Positions 1-13,998 of a stretch of 64,000 nucleotides of DNA are shown here, in pieces (the first letter of the stretch is position 1; every line of letters starts with the position of its first letter). The translations under genes were made by a program, and so were the position numbers. Source of the stretch: Fasciolopsis buskii (lineage: Eukaryota > Platyhelminthes > Trematoda > Plagiorchiida > Fasciolidae); NCBI GenBank assembly GCA_008360955.1, contig LUCM01000143.1:60448-124447 (forward strand), given 5' to 3'. The notes under the pieces are model-generated. The model ran no database searches, was not told where the DNA came from, and worked only from the letters and a program-made list of their open reading frames with translations.

Positions 1-12
1 TATCAGTAGGGG

Positions 13-322
13 TCGATCGCTGTGAGCTAGCGGACAGTAACCGTGCAAATCGGTGACGGATAGGTACAACATCATGTGGTGAAGTTCAACAAACCGTTCA
101 GAGCCTGCCCGGTAACGTAATGGCTAAGGCGTTCGACTCAGAATCGTTCGTCTTTGTTCGGGTTCGTGTCCCAGTTCAGGCGCGGTGGATATGCACTGTT
201 GATGATTCCTAACAAGGATGAAACAGCTGTACAGCGCTTCCATGGTTTCTTTATGGTGAGTTGAGCGATGATATCACATGGTAAATAATTTCATGAAAAC
301 ATTCAATCTCCTACTACTAAAA
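13..322 (+). repeat. tRNA-derived SINE, copy 1
   Basis: This stretch matches the reverse complement of about 13999-14276 along its whole length, so it is a dispersed repeat. Its head, at 107-181, folds as a 75-nt tRNA-like cloverleaf. An acceptor strand GCCCG opposes a 3' CGGGC (C to A change in this copy), there is a D-arm like box A (TAATGGCTAAGG), an anticodon-like loop CTCAGAA, and a T-arm/box B (GTTCGGGTTCGTGTCC). The loop would give anticodon CAG (Leu). The body downstream of the tRNA-like part contains the words GATTCCTAACAAGGATG and TTCCATGGTTTC in both copies. Compared with copy 2, this copy has about 16 extra bases near 38-53 and about 22 near 75-97, upstream of the tRNA-like head. 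It does not encode protein. Classification as a SINE is inferred from the pol III promoter-like head and dispersion. The full consensus ends are not known. Confidence 0.75.
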
Positions 323-1255
323 TTTATTTTCCTTATTTGTTAATTTACACTAGAATACGAAATTTTCGCCTCTCAACATTGACTCAAAATCCGGCCCATT
401 TAATGTACAGCGAACAGAACAAAATTCATCACTTTTCTAAAAGCCCATTGTTGTTTCTTTTACCAGTGTCCAGAAAGCTATCACTAAGTAATTAGAATGA
501 TCTTTAGTGGATTACAGTAGCTCTGATTTTTGGACGAGAACCGGATGTAAAGCCAAGCAGACTGCTAGCTTCAATGTCTGAATCGCCAAAATCAAACTGA
601 GCATCACCAAAAATGTGGTCTTAGCCGGACCGCCGATTTTGTTGTCAACCCCGAGGGTTCCATATCTGTTGGACTGTTGTTGTATATTTGTAGACGACTG
701 AATGGTGGAACCCAAATTGTGGTTTGGCACAGTCATTTTCAACAAAGCGCGGTCTTTTAAATTCGGTTTGCTTCGGATAATTTCTGGATACGTGTTTTTG
801 GACAACAGCGCATACATGGACGATAAGAATTCGTCATTCAATCCCGTGTGATTTTCGCCACATTATCTAATAGGACTTTTGTGAGACGGCCACCAAACTT
901 CCCCTCTGTGCATGATTCATAAATTGTTTCTGATTTTATCCTTCCAAAATATTTAACTTTTTATTACTGAAGAACTCACACGTGAAGCGATAGCTCATGG
1001 TGGCTCTGATAAGTGATTGTGCAGAAGCTTTCAGTTCGCAACTTGTTTTATTGCCTGAAGGGAGAAATAGTTAGAGAGAATAAAACTGCACAACGAGGTT
1101 ACCTGTTCCTAAGAATCTATCCGCATGTGAAGAGAACGGTTGCAAAAACCGAAGTGATCATGATTTGAGTGGGTATTACTTACCTTATGGAACACTAATG
1201 AGATATATCTAGTGGTTCACGAAGCAATTTACTCTCTGTGCCAAATATATGTATA
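323..1255. other. no recognised feature
   Basis: AT-rich DNA. The longest frame (109 codons, minus strand, 512-841) is within the length expected by chance and has no motif I recognise. Probably intergenic or intronic. Confidence 0.5.
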
Positions 1256-1261
1256 TATTAC

Positions 1262-1345
1262 TGATAGCATTTCAGGGCATGGTCCGCTGTCCGCAAAACA
1301 GATTCATGATACTCATGGTCACGGGTTTCGAATCTTCCCAAGTAA
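1262..1345 (+). repeat. possible degraded tRNA-like SINE head
   Basis: A box A-like word (TAGCATTTCAGGG, from 1265) is followed about 45 nt later by a box B-like word (GGGTTTCGAATCTT, near 1322-1336). Spacing and order fit a pol III internal promoter of tRNA type. I see no second copy in the window, so dispersion is not shown. It could be chance. Confidence 0.25.
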
Positions 1346-4300
1346 TCCTCAGACCACGGGGAATTTCGAGCGCTTATATGTGCCGGCTCAGAAACCGTCT
1401 GAGTGGAGTTGTAAAAAAGGACGAACACGGATGACGATCAGTCAGGTGTTTCGTTGCCTTCTGTGCACTTTAACAATGCGCTCTAGATAAAAATTGTTAG
1501 AAGGTAATAAACCTGTGGTCGTTAAGAAACATTTTTACCTTACTCGTTTAACAGCGTTGAAATCTCACAAGAAATGGATGCTGATCGCCAATGGGGAAGA
1601 TGAGATTTCAGTTTTTTGTTATTATTCATACAGTTTCAAGCACCTGTTACCATTTAAAAAATCATCGTGCAATCGCTTACCGAGCGTGGGTTCCGAAACT
1701 ATGGCTATTGATAGCCAGTCGAATCTCGCTATTTGGTTCGGACTTAGGGACACCGTTTTGTGCAGAAAGATTGCTTGATATTATCGGATTAGATTTTCCA
1801 AGGTCAGAGACCGATATATTCGTCAGTTCTTTTGTAAAGCGGTTTTTCCATGCAATCTATGGACCGCTAAATTGTAAATTATCACTCACAGGATTCGGAC
1901 AACTGGTGGATTTTCTGTCCATCTGCCAGGGTTTGTGATGAAGGTATCTTAATACAGCGTTGAAACTCATCCCCTGGGAAAAAGGCAATTAAGCGTCTTA
2001 CCCATTTGACCACAGCAGTATACAGCTGGATTCGAGCAATTGTATGCAAATAACTGCTGATTCCTAACAAGGAATACGTTGAGTGAGCTCATCGTTTCTT
2101 TTCTTCACTAGGCCAGCAACATTTTCTAATCATCTAATTTGAAGTGTATGTAGTTTTAACCCGTGCAATACTAGGTAATGAGATTGGGATATGCACGGGA
2201 CAAGCTGCCTCGCAATGAAATATTTTGCAGATTACCAAGGTAAACAACAAAGCAGTGATCAGAATTTATTATACATAACTTCTCTCGATCCCCATGATTT
2301 GCAGGAAGTGTACAGTAGAAAAAATCGAAGACAGCTACTGGAAGTCCCTCCTGATGGTGCTGACGAGCAGTAACTTTTCAACGGACAATTCGAATGAAAT
2401 CCCGATCAGCCCGGTGGTTTTCGTTCCAAGTTTCAGCTCCAAGCTGACACAATATTGTTCGCTTAATGCAAGGACTTTTTGCTGCATCCGTCTCAATTTG
2501 GGTGGGAAAAGCAATGGCGCCCAACGATCTTCCAAGGCCAATGATGTTTTACACCGAGGATGCCATAGCCCATCGAGTTCATCTGTCCTGATGCCGGACT
2601 AAATTATCAGCTTAACGATGAACTGATAAAGAGTATTTTGCGAATTTTTCTTCTTTAAACATAGTATAAGAAAGTTCATTGCAAGGGAGCAAAAGTACCC
2701 CGTAACACGAGCAATGTCATATTCTTTATGCTATGCACCATCGAGACCTGCGCGTTAGACACTGTATCCACGTACAACTCCGTGCAAGGTCAACAGCCAG
2801 CCAGTCGATAAGCGAATGAATTTTATTGGCATAATTGATGTGGAATAGTACAGAGCGAATTCGGATTGTTCGTATACCGGACTTTATAACGAAGACAGTG
2901 GCATATTCGATGCATACTACTGTGTTAACATACTTAAACTTTAACAAACCAACATCCGTCTCAGACTGCCAATACGGTCAGCGCAAAACACTCAATAAGA
3001 TAATGAAAGCCTAAATAATCACTTCCAGGCTGAACGTGGTTTTCCAGAATGCCGTGATAACCCTTTGCGCAATCAAACGCTGGGCGCCTTGTCGTAATTA
3101 TATTTTTACCATTTACAAGTGATATTATGATCGTCTTCTGACGGCCCTTCATTTTGAATCCAGAAATTCAAAAGATTCCTGTGCTGAGATATTTCATCGA
3201 CTCTGGAACAATGTTAACCAATAATTTCACATAAAATACACAGTGGAATTTTTCAACACTGTGTAACCAACCCCAGTGCTCGAAGAAACAACCGCAAATG
3301 TGTGAGAATAGAATTCTGTTTCAGTACCTCGAAAGTCATCTTCAAAAGAATAACCAACGCCCTAACCTGTCGTTCGTCATTTTGAGGACTCCCACCAATT
3401 GCGAACTTGCTTGTTTTCATGACTGCGTCGGACCGTTTTGTCCAGTGCATCCGGGTGTTAGATGTTTGAGAAATTAAAGCGTCAACAGATAACATTTTTA
3501 ACCAAAGCTTTCACAACATGTCAGGTGATTCATTGGAGCACGAAATGTTCGGAGTAGACCCCAAGTTGTCATCACGTTCGAGAATGCTTTGAACATGTTT
3601 TTATTCCCCAGGAATGCTCCACTTTTTCAGAAAACGAAATCATGTACCCGTAAGGGACACTTTTCAGTACCGTTGTCAGTCGAAATTTCCATCCGCCGTT
3701 GCACTAGCGGTAATTAGACCTTCATGCACCTCGTATTGGTTACCGATGATAATCTCTTTTAGAATACGTTTTCAACCAAACTGCTAGTTATTCTTAAATA
3801 CAACTGCTGTAATAAAAAGGTCGAAAACTATGCAACACCTTCGTTCTGATTTCCATAAGTCTTCAAGGCTCATCACGAAAACCACACATGCAAGCAAATG
3901 AAAGTCACTATTTTAACAGTTAGATGATAACTACGTGGCGACGTTCCATCTAGCTGATAAGAAGAAATTGACTGAACGTGTTTCAACATCCCTCATGTGC
4001 AACGCAGTTCAAATGGATAAATTTTGCGTCTGCATCTAGCCCATTTAGAAATGCTGTGATGCGAGCAGTTTTATTTAGTCTCTGCAGTAACGGTTCAGTG
4101 GAATGTAAAACCGACGTGGTGCCTGCGATCTGTATTGCCACTGAAAAGCAAGAACAAGCATTTACACTCCTTGTTAGTGTCTGATTATTGTCGTCTAATG
4201 AGTAGAAAACTTGGCTTAGTATACTAATGAATGGTATCATATATTCTGTTCATGCATACATTTAAAATCCCAGAAATTTGTATTCATAATGGGATGAGCT

Positions 4301-4764
4301 ATGACCTCAATAATTGATTAAACCAGCCAGAGTTCTCGAGGAGAAGTGACTCGGACGACTTCGTATGCATTCATTCATCTAGGTCAGTAAAGCATGCGAC
4401 TCAAAGCAGCTAGTTATCGGGATTTGATTTAGCCAGAACCCAAATGTTTTTCTTTGTGACAGTAAGCAATCACAAAGGAGCAGTATATAGAGCAACCAAA
4501 GCATTACTACCAACATTAGGTGGATTCAGAATATTGCCTTTTCCAAAACCAAGGTGCAGATGAACTTATTTTCAATGAGGGGTCTGTTACTCAACTAAAT
4601 ACTAAAACACGCTATCCAAAAGCTTGGACCTTTGTATCCAGAGCTGTGCGACGTTCCTCTCAGGAGTTCATTTCACCTAGAACAGCGACTGTAATATACT
4701 ATTTCACCTATCCTTCATATGGCAGCAAACAAACGGTCAACACTGCGACATTAGAAAACTCTCA
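1346..4764. other. no recognised feature
   Basis: Non-coding-looking DNA. Frames of up to 115 codons occur on both strands without motifs, signal peptides or good paired splice sites. A weak tRNA-like word pattern around 4380-4440 was considered and not called. Confidence 0.5.
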
Positions 4765-4835
4765 AAGTCAATCAATTTCCCCACTTGACAGCCCTTTGCT
4801 TTCCGCGACCGCCTTCCTGAAAACGTTGGGAATTG
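4765..4835 (+). repeat. diverged copy of the repeat at 29.41 kb
   Basis: The segment TTTCCCCACTTGACAGCCC plus the following bases resembles 29411-29465, with the same order of words: CCCCACTTG-CAGCCCT, then CG-GACC-CCTTCC-GAAAA. Divergence is substantial, so this is a degraded copy or partial match. It overlaps the end of a 133-codon plus-strand frame (4520-4921) that I do not regard as a gene. Confidence 0.4.
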
Positions 4836-7800
4836 GTGTTGCATTAAAAAGGAATAAAACGGCAAAACAGGATCCAAAATTCATAAAAATGTCTTTTTCT
4901 TTGGATCCAACAGTGACGTAAACCATGTATAATGAAACTTCTAAATAGATGCACGCTAGATGTTTCTAAAGAATAAATTATCTTTGGGTGTCAAAAACCG
5001 AAATCCAATTTAGCAATAACCAATCGATCGTGATTTTCGTGACAACCGTGTTGTTTGGATAAGACGAGATATGAGTTTCTCGTAAGTCAGTGACGACCAG
5101 ACTAATGTGGACATGAGGGATATCAGTGTTTTGTGTGTCTCCAGTCGACTGCCGTGTTTCCCAATTAGATATCTACCACCTGGCTTGCATTCATCCCCCA
5201 TTTTACCTACCAGACATGGATTCCTCTAAGACTGTTTCCGGCTTACTTTCCTTTGTTCCTCTTGTCTGAAGCACTTATCTAAAATATTGCACAGGTGAGG
5301 TCAGAAGGAGCTGGAAAGGCTAGAAAATTCATTCAGAGGATGCTTTGTGCTCCTGATCGTTTGCACATTGGTGATTTTTTGTACCCAGTGGTCCCGTGTT
5401 TTATCCACTGGACATGCAGTCAACGAAATTTACGTAGCCCATCACAAAATGTTTCATTAGACTTCTCATCTTCATGCAGAATCCAGTTTTATGTATCTTG
5501 CGGACACGAAGTCCGTTTACACAATAAATCCGTGACCAGATGGTTAAATCAGTTCAACTGCAATCTTTATCTTGTGTCTGAATAAAACTCTACGGAAAAT
5601 TTAGTTGTATTGTGTTAAGTTAGATAAAATCATCAATATGACAATTTTTTCAAATGAGCAGCATTATGGCCAAATTTAAGGTCACAGATGGTGTGAAGTT
5701 TAAAAATGAAGCTCAACGAAAATCATCTTCATTCACAAATGACTGGATCCTCGAGAACTTGGATTCGCAAGATCCAGGCTTTTAACCAAGACGTCACAAC
5801 GAACCCAACCTGGATCGACGTAACCCTGGACAATAAAATAAGATGTCTCGGCTTGCCAGTGTTTAATAGTATCCATCAAAGTTGAACACCGGGAAGCATG
5901 AAAACGTGCCCCGCCGATTCTCAACCTACCTCTGACTGCACGATTGGACTGAAAGGCCTGCGATTACTACATTACTTTAGCTATCTTCAGCAGTCAAGAT
6001 TAGAATAAACAAATGTTAGCAATACTGTTGTTGCTGACCAATAGCATTTGGTATTCATATTATCAATTTCTCAACTGGAACGCGCTTTTCTTCTAGTTGC
6101 AAATGCATGGGTGAACTATGTAGTCACATTTCTAGCTGAACTCATTTGTAAAACACCACTCTGACATTATATCTTGTGGTCGACTTAGTTCCTGGTTTAT
6201 TTTGCGCTGTGATTTCACAAAAGTTTCCCCATATTCTCAAATACTAATGTTCTCGATGCAAAGGAAATTTGCAAAACTTGCCCGTCAAACCATCCATGAG
6301 CCGCAGGTGGGCAACACGAATAACCCTTGCGAAAGATGTTAACGGTAAGGCAATCATCTGTTTTATTTGTCGTACAACAAAAAACCTCTTCCCTTTAAGG
6401 GATGCAATAAAACCTGCGCGTCACCTGTCATTGTGTTTTGTAGTTCTCGCTGACTGACTTAATACCCTTAATAAGCTGAAATTTCGATGTGCATTACTGT
6501 TTTTATTGTAGAGGTACCGTATGTGGACTAGAAAACACCATTTTCCTTCGCAAGTATTTCCGTTCACCAGGTCCATGAGTCCTATTCGTCTACAAACTAC
6601 ACTTCAAGTGAGTCAAATAGGATTTGGGTGCAAAACCAGCATTGGAATGTGGACCTAAGGGGATATTCCAACAAGAAAGCGCCGGACACGTACACCTGGT
6701 TAGCAGGAGCAACTGAGGAACAGATCATGTGCGTGCTGGGGAAATTATGTCCACATACGACGAAACTAGCAGTAAAAACTAAAACTATTGGACCAGGTGT
6801 CCCAGCCCTATAGGCTGCAGTTGAGTAACCGATGAAAACTGCGCACCAAATCATCATTGTGGTCCTTAATTCCATTCTTGCACGATCCCATGAGTTCCAG
6901 TTAGTTTCCAGAATGGAAAACGCTGTTTTATCTCAGAAACGCTACCATTAGGTGGGCTCTTAAGACGATGAAATGTTAATACGGTGGACTGCAGTAGTTC
7001 AGAACTAAAACAACATTGAAGCAAACTTGAATAAACATTAACTGTTTCTGTTGGTTATTAGGCTGATTTCCGTCATTACATTTCAGGCTGTTCTTTTCGT
7101 ATATTATGTTTAATTTGATGCTCCAGTTCAACTGTGAACGGAATCCCAGAACATCTAGGGGCAGATATCTGGCTAACGTCGCTAGAGTTATGTAGGATGC
7201 TAACTTTTGATAGAGGCCTCCGGGATATTACCGTTCGGGCGCATTCTGATTAGACAGTTTGGATGTTGATTAGTTCCACTTCTTCGAATAAATCTTTCAC
7301 ATCAGATGCAATAAGCCAAGTAAACAAGCCTGACAAGTCAACCGAATCCTCCTATCTCCCTCTAGCAGCAGTCATGCTAAGGCATAACTAAAATTTTCAT
7401 TTGAATGGAACAACGCAGTGCAACATGTCATCCAAGAATTGTTACATCTGCATCATGGTAAATGAATATTTTTAATTGCCCTATTTATCATGCAAAGAAT
7501 AGGCTTTTTTAGATCCCAGATGCGATCTTTAATAGGGCACCGGTTGACCAAATGAACGGCAACTTCCATGATTTAACTCATTAAACCGGTTCACTTGCAC
7601 ACCACGTGGAATGTTCATATTTGTACTATTTTAAGGCGAATGCGAATCCTGAAAGAGGAAATTTGCAAGTTTCCATAAACCATGGTACTTCAGCCAACGG
7701 TTAATGAGCTTTTACGAAGCTACAGTATGCCAAGTGCCAATGAGAAGCCCCTTTCATTTCTGTCAGGCTACAACCTTTATGCGCCAAACCTAGGTAAGTT

Positions 7801-10800
7801 CGTTAGACTTACACTGTGAAAACATCGAATTCGAGTTTCGTTCATTTTAGTAGGAGATTTAATGATTTCATTGTTGGAGTAATACTGTCTGGGACCCGGA
7901 ATTAAAAGTTTGTTTTCAACTTCTCACCTTCACTTCCTTTCCTCTTCAAATTTACCATTTATTCATCAAACCACCGATAGGCTGATTCTCATAACATTGT
8001 TATAGTGAGTTATCCCTAAAAATTTCCGACTTCCTTTTTCCTAGCTTTTCCCGACATCTTGATCTGTGGTCGGAATGCAACTGCTGTTTAGTCGCTACTA
8101 CAAAATCGAAGTAAGAATTTTGTGCAACACGCCTTGGTGTCCATCATTTTTCAAAACGGAAACAGAAAAGTATAACAGTGACCAGCTTCAACTGACCCTG
8201 ATTATTTCAAAGTGAACAGAGTCTCCTGTCCAATTTGGAAACTGAGGAAATCCGTCAAGTCTAATCTGCAATGTTTACGGGACATATCATTATTTATAGA
8301 GCGTCATACCCTAGACAGAATCTCTGCCTCCCGACTTAGGTGTCCATTAGCCGATTAACGCGATGGACGTCACTGTAGAGAATGTGTTGCTTGGATTTTC
8401 ACTGCTTCCTGACAAGTAGATTCTAATCACAATCAGATGAGCACGATTACGTCAAATTTGCTGAAAGAACTCTAACTCGACCAACCCAGTAGGAAAAGTT
8501 TCCAAAATGACAGAAAACGGATCGGAGGAGGTTGGTTATCAGGTACAGTAAAATATAAAAAATTGGCGAAAATGCTTAACCGATAAATGTGACAACCAAC
8601 TTGTTTATAATGGAAGGAATAACAGACTGTTTCCAACAAAATAAGTAAGCACAGACGGATTACCTTCACTGAGATGATTGAACACCCGTAAACTTTCAGT
8701 TGAGTATGTTGTTCCATTGGAATATGTTGAAGGTGACAAATCAACTGTAATCAAAAGGTAGCCGTTAGTCCAAAGCTAGAAGTTAACCAGATGGGGCCCA
8801 CGAAATGTGTTAATCTAGGAAAAATATTAATCAATGAATGATTCGGAAACCATCAGGATACGGAAGTGAGCTGGTCTAGAGTTTCCAAGCAATATTCCCA
8901 AACTTTCTGCCTAAAAGGGCAGCTGGTTTATCTAACGGTTAGTGGGCGAAAGGAACAAACACCTGTCATCATAAGAATGGTTAGAAGTTCTAACCCCAGA
9001 TCCGTCGGCCACGTCAGCTTTTAAGATCTTTGCTGCAGATTCCTTCCTCTCCTACCATGCAAGAGCCCTTCTACTAGAATGATACTTGTCGCAGGCAACA
9101 AATATCTACTAACTGCCTGATTTGTATGCACAATCCGGGTGCAGTGATGAATTTTCATTTCTAGGTGTTTCTGCTCCGCATTTCCACTAAATTTCTAACC
9201 AACTTTGACAATCCAATGGACAGAACTTGGAACCATTTCTGCCACGGTGTAGCGTGACAAGGTTTCCCATAAGATATCCTGATCATTATCAAAGGTTGTC
9301 ACTCAGAGCATCTCATTTAACAAAATCGTTTTCGACCGTTTCATGACTTTTACGGAGTCGCCAGAAAACGTGGAATATTCAAATTCAAACTCCCGATTTT
9401 TCTTCTTTATTTCAAAAGTCGTTTTATTCGATTTTTATGCCAAAATGTTTACGCTAACTCTGCGCTCTCAAGAACTCTCAGTTAACGATTGTTTTCGTCA
9501 ACGTTTCCCCAAAAGTTGACCTGACGATGTTAGTGCTCATACCATTCTCAGATACTTTGCCGGAGGCATTTGTAACCGAAGAACATCTGTGCGTGACCGG
9601 AAGAAAACTGCGGCGAAACGGCCTTGTGTGTTTCCTGTTCTCAGCTAACCACAGATATTTTTTAAGCTGGAAGTTGTACTAGTTTGGTTTTCTGGTTCTC
9701 ACAGAGTTGTCTGCTATTTGTTTTCTGAAAGAAAAAGCTGTATCACCATAGAATCACGTGCATTTTCAATGGAATTTTCAAAAGCTCGTTTTATTTATAT
9801 AAACTGGAAATAAAAATAAGCCGTTAGTTAAAATTTGTAATTGCCTCTACTGAACCGAACGACCAAGTGACGGTAGTTATGCTTGCAAATTCTTAGAGTA
9901 CGACAACGGCAATGATGATGCCTGTATGTGGTATTTCGTAGATTCCTACTTTGTGTAGAGTAAGATCTGATATAACTGGCACACACATGCAACGAGTATT
10001 ATGTCGCTCCAACTAAACTAATGACCCAGCACACTCAAAAAAGGCGGCTTAGGGAAAAGAGACAAGGAATTATGTTTGAAGTCAATAAAACAACCAATAG
10101 ACTTCTCCCGTAATAATGGGTCGAAGGTATCTGTTTCTTCATTCATTCCACTGTACTGGGATGCATCTCCTCACGTGGTTGTTGAGCAACGCGTGCGTCA
10201 CTCCATCCAACTTAATTAAGCCAATCCATCACATCGAACGGAATGTGAATTTAACTCATTGCGCGCTTACCATTTGTCGTATTTGGTAAGCTCTGACCAA
10301 GAATTTCTGCTCATAAGGGAGAAATCAAAACGGTTATTAAAATGTCCAAATTTTGTGCTCCTTATGACCGCGTCCCTGATCTGCAACTCCCGTAACACAG
10401 TTTGCAAGTCTTCCGTCTAGTGCACAAGTTTACGTACGTTTTGCTTTCAATTACTTTGTCATTTACCTATATCAAGGACGAAACTCGCCATCACACGAAG
10501 CATATTTTTGGCTTTTTTACTGAAGCATTAGTGAATAACCATATCCAAGTAGCGAAACCACCTTTCTTCCAATCTAAAATCGGATTGGGGATATACCAGT
10601 ACGATATCGCACAACTACTACACTATTAAAACAATGTGAGAACGTACTAATCTCGAAGGATACAATCTCATTGGTTGCCAACTTCTCCATGCGTGACGCT
10701 GTGAGACATATTTCGAATTTTATGAAAATGGAGGACATCGACTCCGGGATTTTCATGTCAGCATAAAGTAGTGGTTTTTGTGTACAAAACATCCACTCTT

Positions 10801-11550
10801 CCATTTCCACGGCTTTGCCGTGGTTCGTGGAAAGGTCGCGGCGGAATCGGAATGACGTGAACTTCAAGATCTGTGCACGCGGTAACTGGATGATTTCTTG
10901 GTCACATCCGACTCTAGGTCCCGGCCGTTGGGTTGATCTAAATGTTCCTGATGCTAGCACGTCCTAACGTCGAACTGAATACAAGAGGCACCTTATCTTT
11001 TCTCTACCGGTGAGTGCAACTGAGGGTCAACGCGAGCGTTGACGGATATGTCCAGCAGTAATACGTGGAATACGGAAAGCATCAGTGGAGTAGATAGCGT
11101 GGACTGACGAGGGAATGTTCAACCCTAACGAACCTTTTCCTACAGATTAGTATCCGCATATCATACGGAGTGAGATGGTCATCCTTCGCATTTTTCACAA
11201 AGGATCAAAGATATCTGATTGCATCAGACAAGAATGTGATCGTCTACCCATATAGACTTTGGACTTCTTTTTTCCTGATAATCGCTGCGACTTTGAGTGG
11301 AGAGGCATTTGCTCAAAGGGACAACGACGCGAGTAAACACTGATGCATTAGAAGCTACGGCCGTAAATAAACTGAAATCACGTTAATTTTGCCTTGGTTG
11401 AACCGGAGTTCACTGCGAAACCACGAAGGAACAGTAGCAGCCTCACAATCCGTATAATCCTGATCGTCGATTTTCAAGACGTGTCAAAAACTGAGATCAA
11501 ATGAAATACAGTCACCTATGGATGAAATTGAAAAACCGATGCGCTGTTTA
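4836..11550. other. no recognised feature
   Basis: A long AT-rich stretch. From about 6.9 to 10.4 kb there is scarcely an open frame above 60 codons on either strand, typical of intron or intergenic DNA. A 128-codon minus-strand frame at 10574-10960 has no recognisable domain and a length compatible with chance. Confidence 0.55.
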
Positions 11551-11554
11551 TAAG

Positions 11555-11680
11555 TTTGTATTGTGAATGATATAATGTCAATAACACAGCTCTGTTGATA
11601 GATGTAATAAGCCAACGTTTTGACTAACGTGGGTAGTCTTTCTCTAGGCAAGATCTATAATCAAATTTGATTGTAAAACT
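11555..11680 (-). mobile_element. PLE terminal fragment (3' or pLTR end)
   Basis: On the minus strand this reads as a diverged copy of the end of the PLE at 22.53-22.61 kb. It has a TAGAGAAAGACTACC-like word, a GACTAAC/GGTAGTC hairpin (11622-11628 with 11632-11638), an AAAACGTTGGC word, and then a tail containing TTACATCTATCAAC and a CTGTG/TTA-rich segment. No coding part is attached, so it is a solo end fragment. One pair of the hairpin (A11627 and G11633) is mismatched. Confidence 0.65.
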
Positions 11681-13998
11681 GTAAAAACAACAGAAATACA
11701 ATCATATTTTTGCCCCTTACTTTATCGTGCGTAGCAATAACAACCCCAACGGAAAGCACTTTCAGCGTATTTTTCTGTTCCATAGTAAACCACTATTTGC
11801 AATTACCACTGTCATTTCTTCATTTGTCAGCTCATCCTGGAGATCTTATGCATCCCTATGGTATGCAGCGCCATTGCTCAACTGAAATACCGCAGTGGGG
11901 TGCAACGAAACATCGGCTTCTGTGAACAATCTAAATTCCAATCGCCACTTCCAGTTTAGGATACACGATGAGATCCGTAATCAAACCAGCAACCTTCCGT
12001 CAATATGATTGTAATAACATTTACAATAGTAATGATAGCAGTGACAATGATGTCATTATAATGTACAGTGTCTCGAGGCGGTGGAAAAATGAAAACTAAC
12101 AAAAACCTGAAACAGAAAATCTCTTTAAAAAGAGTGATTCATTCGATTTTGTATTCTAACCGGCTGCTTGGTACTTGATGAATTGTTCTTGGTCGCACAA
12201 TCTCTTTAGCGCTTCAAGTTCTGTCGAGCTTTGGCAAACAGCATAAGGCGTGCTCAGTGACTACATGTACAATTAACGTCTCTTTTTGTCGCCAGGAAAA
12301 TATGGTCCTAGTAACTCGAATTTTTTTCACTTTCTTGTAAAGACGAACATGGATCTTCATCTGTTTCCCGCTTGTCATAAAATGCATATACACAAGAACC
12401 CCATTTCTGGGGGAGAGTCGACGTCAATATCAGGATTTCTACCACCCAATGGTCGCAGTGAACGTTCTTTAACAGTTTGATGTTCGCCGGCTATTTTTTT
12501 AATTCATCAGGCAAATTAAATGACCGTCGTTCTCGATGACCTGCTGGCAGCTATAATTGTATTTTTGAGTTTAAATTTATGAAATTTTATAAATTTCATC
12601 CCGCGATGGGTGACCTCATTCGTTGACCTTCTGGTCGAACTGACGTTCACCCACGCGTGTTTCTCTGTCTAACTCTTTTGCCAGTTTACCCTTATTATTC
12701 AGAAGAGAGGTTTTAGAAATGAGTGAGTGATAATTTTGTAAACTAGTTCTCCAGCGATAACCCCGAGTAGCTTGTGTTGGCCATGTATACAGTTCGCAGA
12801 TGAACGCAGAGTTTATGACTTACGTTCCAATATTCCTTTGTCGGTCATAAAAAGCCCATAAAAGTCTTGGATGTTCCTTAATTTCAATCTTTTATTTTGA
12901 TCGCATTGTTTTTGTGCAGGATCGAACTATTGGAAAACGCATCCGATCATTCTCATTGGTGACCAGTGTCAATAAAATGAGCCATTGCCTTTAATTTATT
13001 CACCAAAAAGAATTGGGCCAATAATGAGAATTAAAAACAAATCTATAATCCAATTACAACAAAGTTATGTCACAAACCCTGAGTGCTTCTAATGCTAGGC
13101 AAGCAATTGTAAAGTTCAACCATTGCATAGGAATGCCTTCGTATCTAAAGTGAATGGATGTTCAAGGTTCTATGGCTATAATTTTACTTCTGGCTTGTCC
13201 ATATCGTTCTATTGAAAACTAACACTGCATGTAAGGAAATAATTTCGCCAATTTTAATCTTCGTCTAATCTAGATGACTTACCCTAATATTATCACATTC
13301 GGTCTGCCAGATTTATGTTGCCGACCAAGAACACATGTCCACATTCAAGCACGGTTGTTACATCAGCTTTGGAAGTTGTAACAAATGGCTGGAAGAATAA
13401 AAACTGGATATCAGGCAATAATTTTGAAGAAAAGCAAAACCGAGTGCCCTGTCCTAAATAAAATTCCAACATGTTCTTCGCGATCAATGAGGAAAATTCA
13501 GGTTATGCTAACGAATTATTAACCTTTGCTGAACACTATCGAAACACTGGTAGCCTGCGTTGTTCTCTTTGAAACGCAAACCTCCGAGGTGAGACGCACC
13601 AACAAGTCTCCATGCAACAAAACGAGAACTCGCTCGAACGTGATCCTAGCAAGAAACATAGAGAGCATAGAAAGCTGCATGGATCAGGAGTTTAAGGACG
13701 GCATAACGTTCATTGTGTTGGGTTATCGGTCCATGATTCTGGTAATTCGCTAAATTAACTGAGGATTTTTGAGTAAAACATTTCGTACGAATTTCTAAAC
13801 GTGATTCCGGTTACTTAGCGTTTCAGTCGCAAGTGTCTCGCCATTAACCGAGCGGATATTGTGGGCGAGTAGGCTGATAACATGCCTCCACTCGATTTCA
13901 TTGTATTCTATCTAGACTGATTTGTGTCTAACAAAATGAATCCTACAAGAACGACAAAAAGAGGAACCACTGAAATTCTAAATAATTTACGACTTGGT
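11681..13998. other. no recognised gene
   Basis: AT-rich DNA. It contains a perfect 9-bp inverted repeat with a 3-nt spacer at 12579-12599 (ATGAAATTT and its complement), probably an incidental AT palindrome. No frame longer than expected by chance. Confidence 0.5.

Noticed and set aside
4520..4921. 133-codon plus-strand frame as a gene
   Set aside because: It overlaps a dispersed repeat fragment (4765-4835), and the peptide has no recognisable domain.
10574..10960. 128-codon minus-strand frame as a gene
   Set aside because: No domain, no paired splice sites, and length expected by chance at this base composition.
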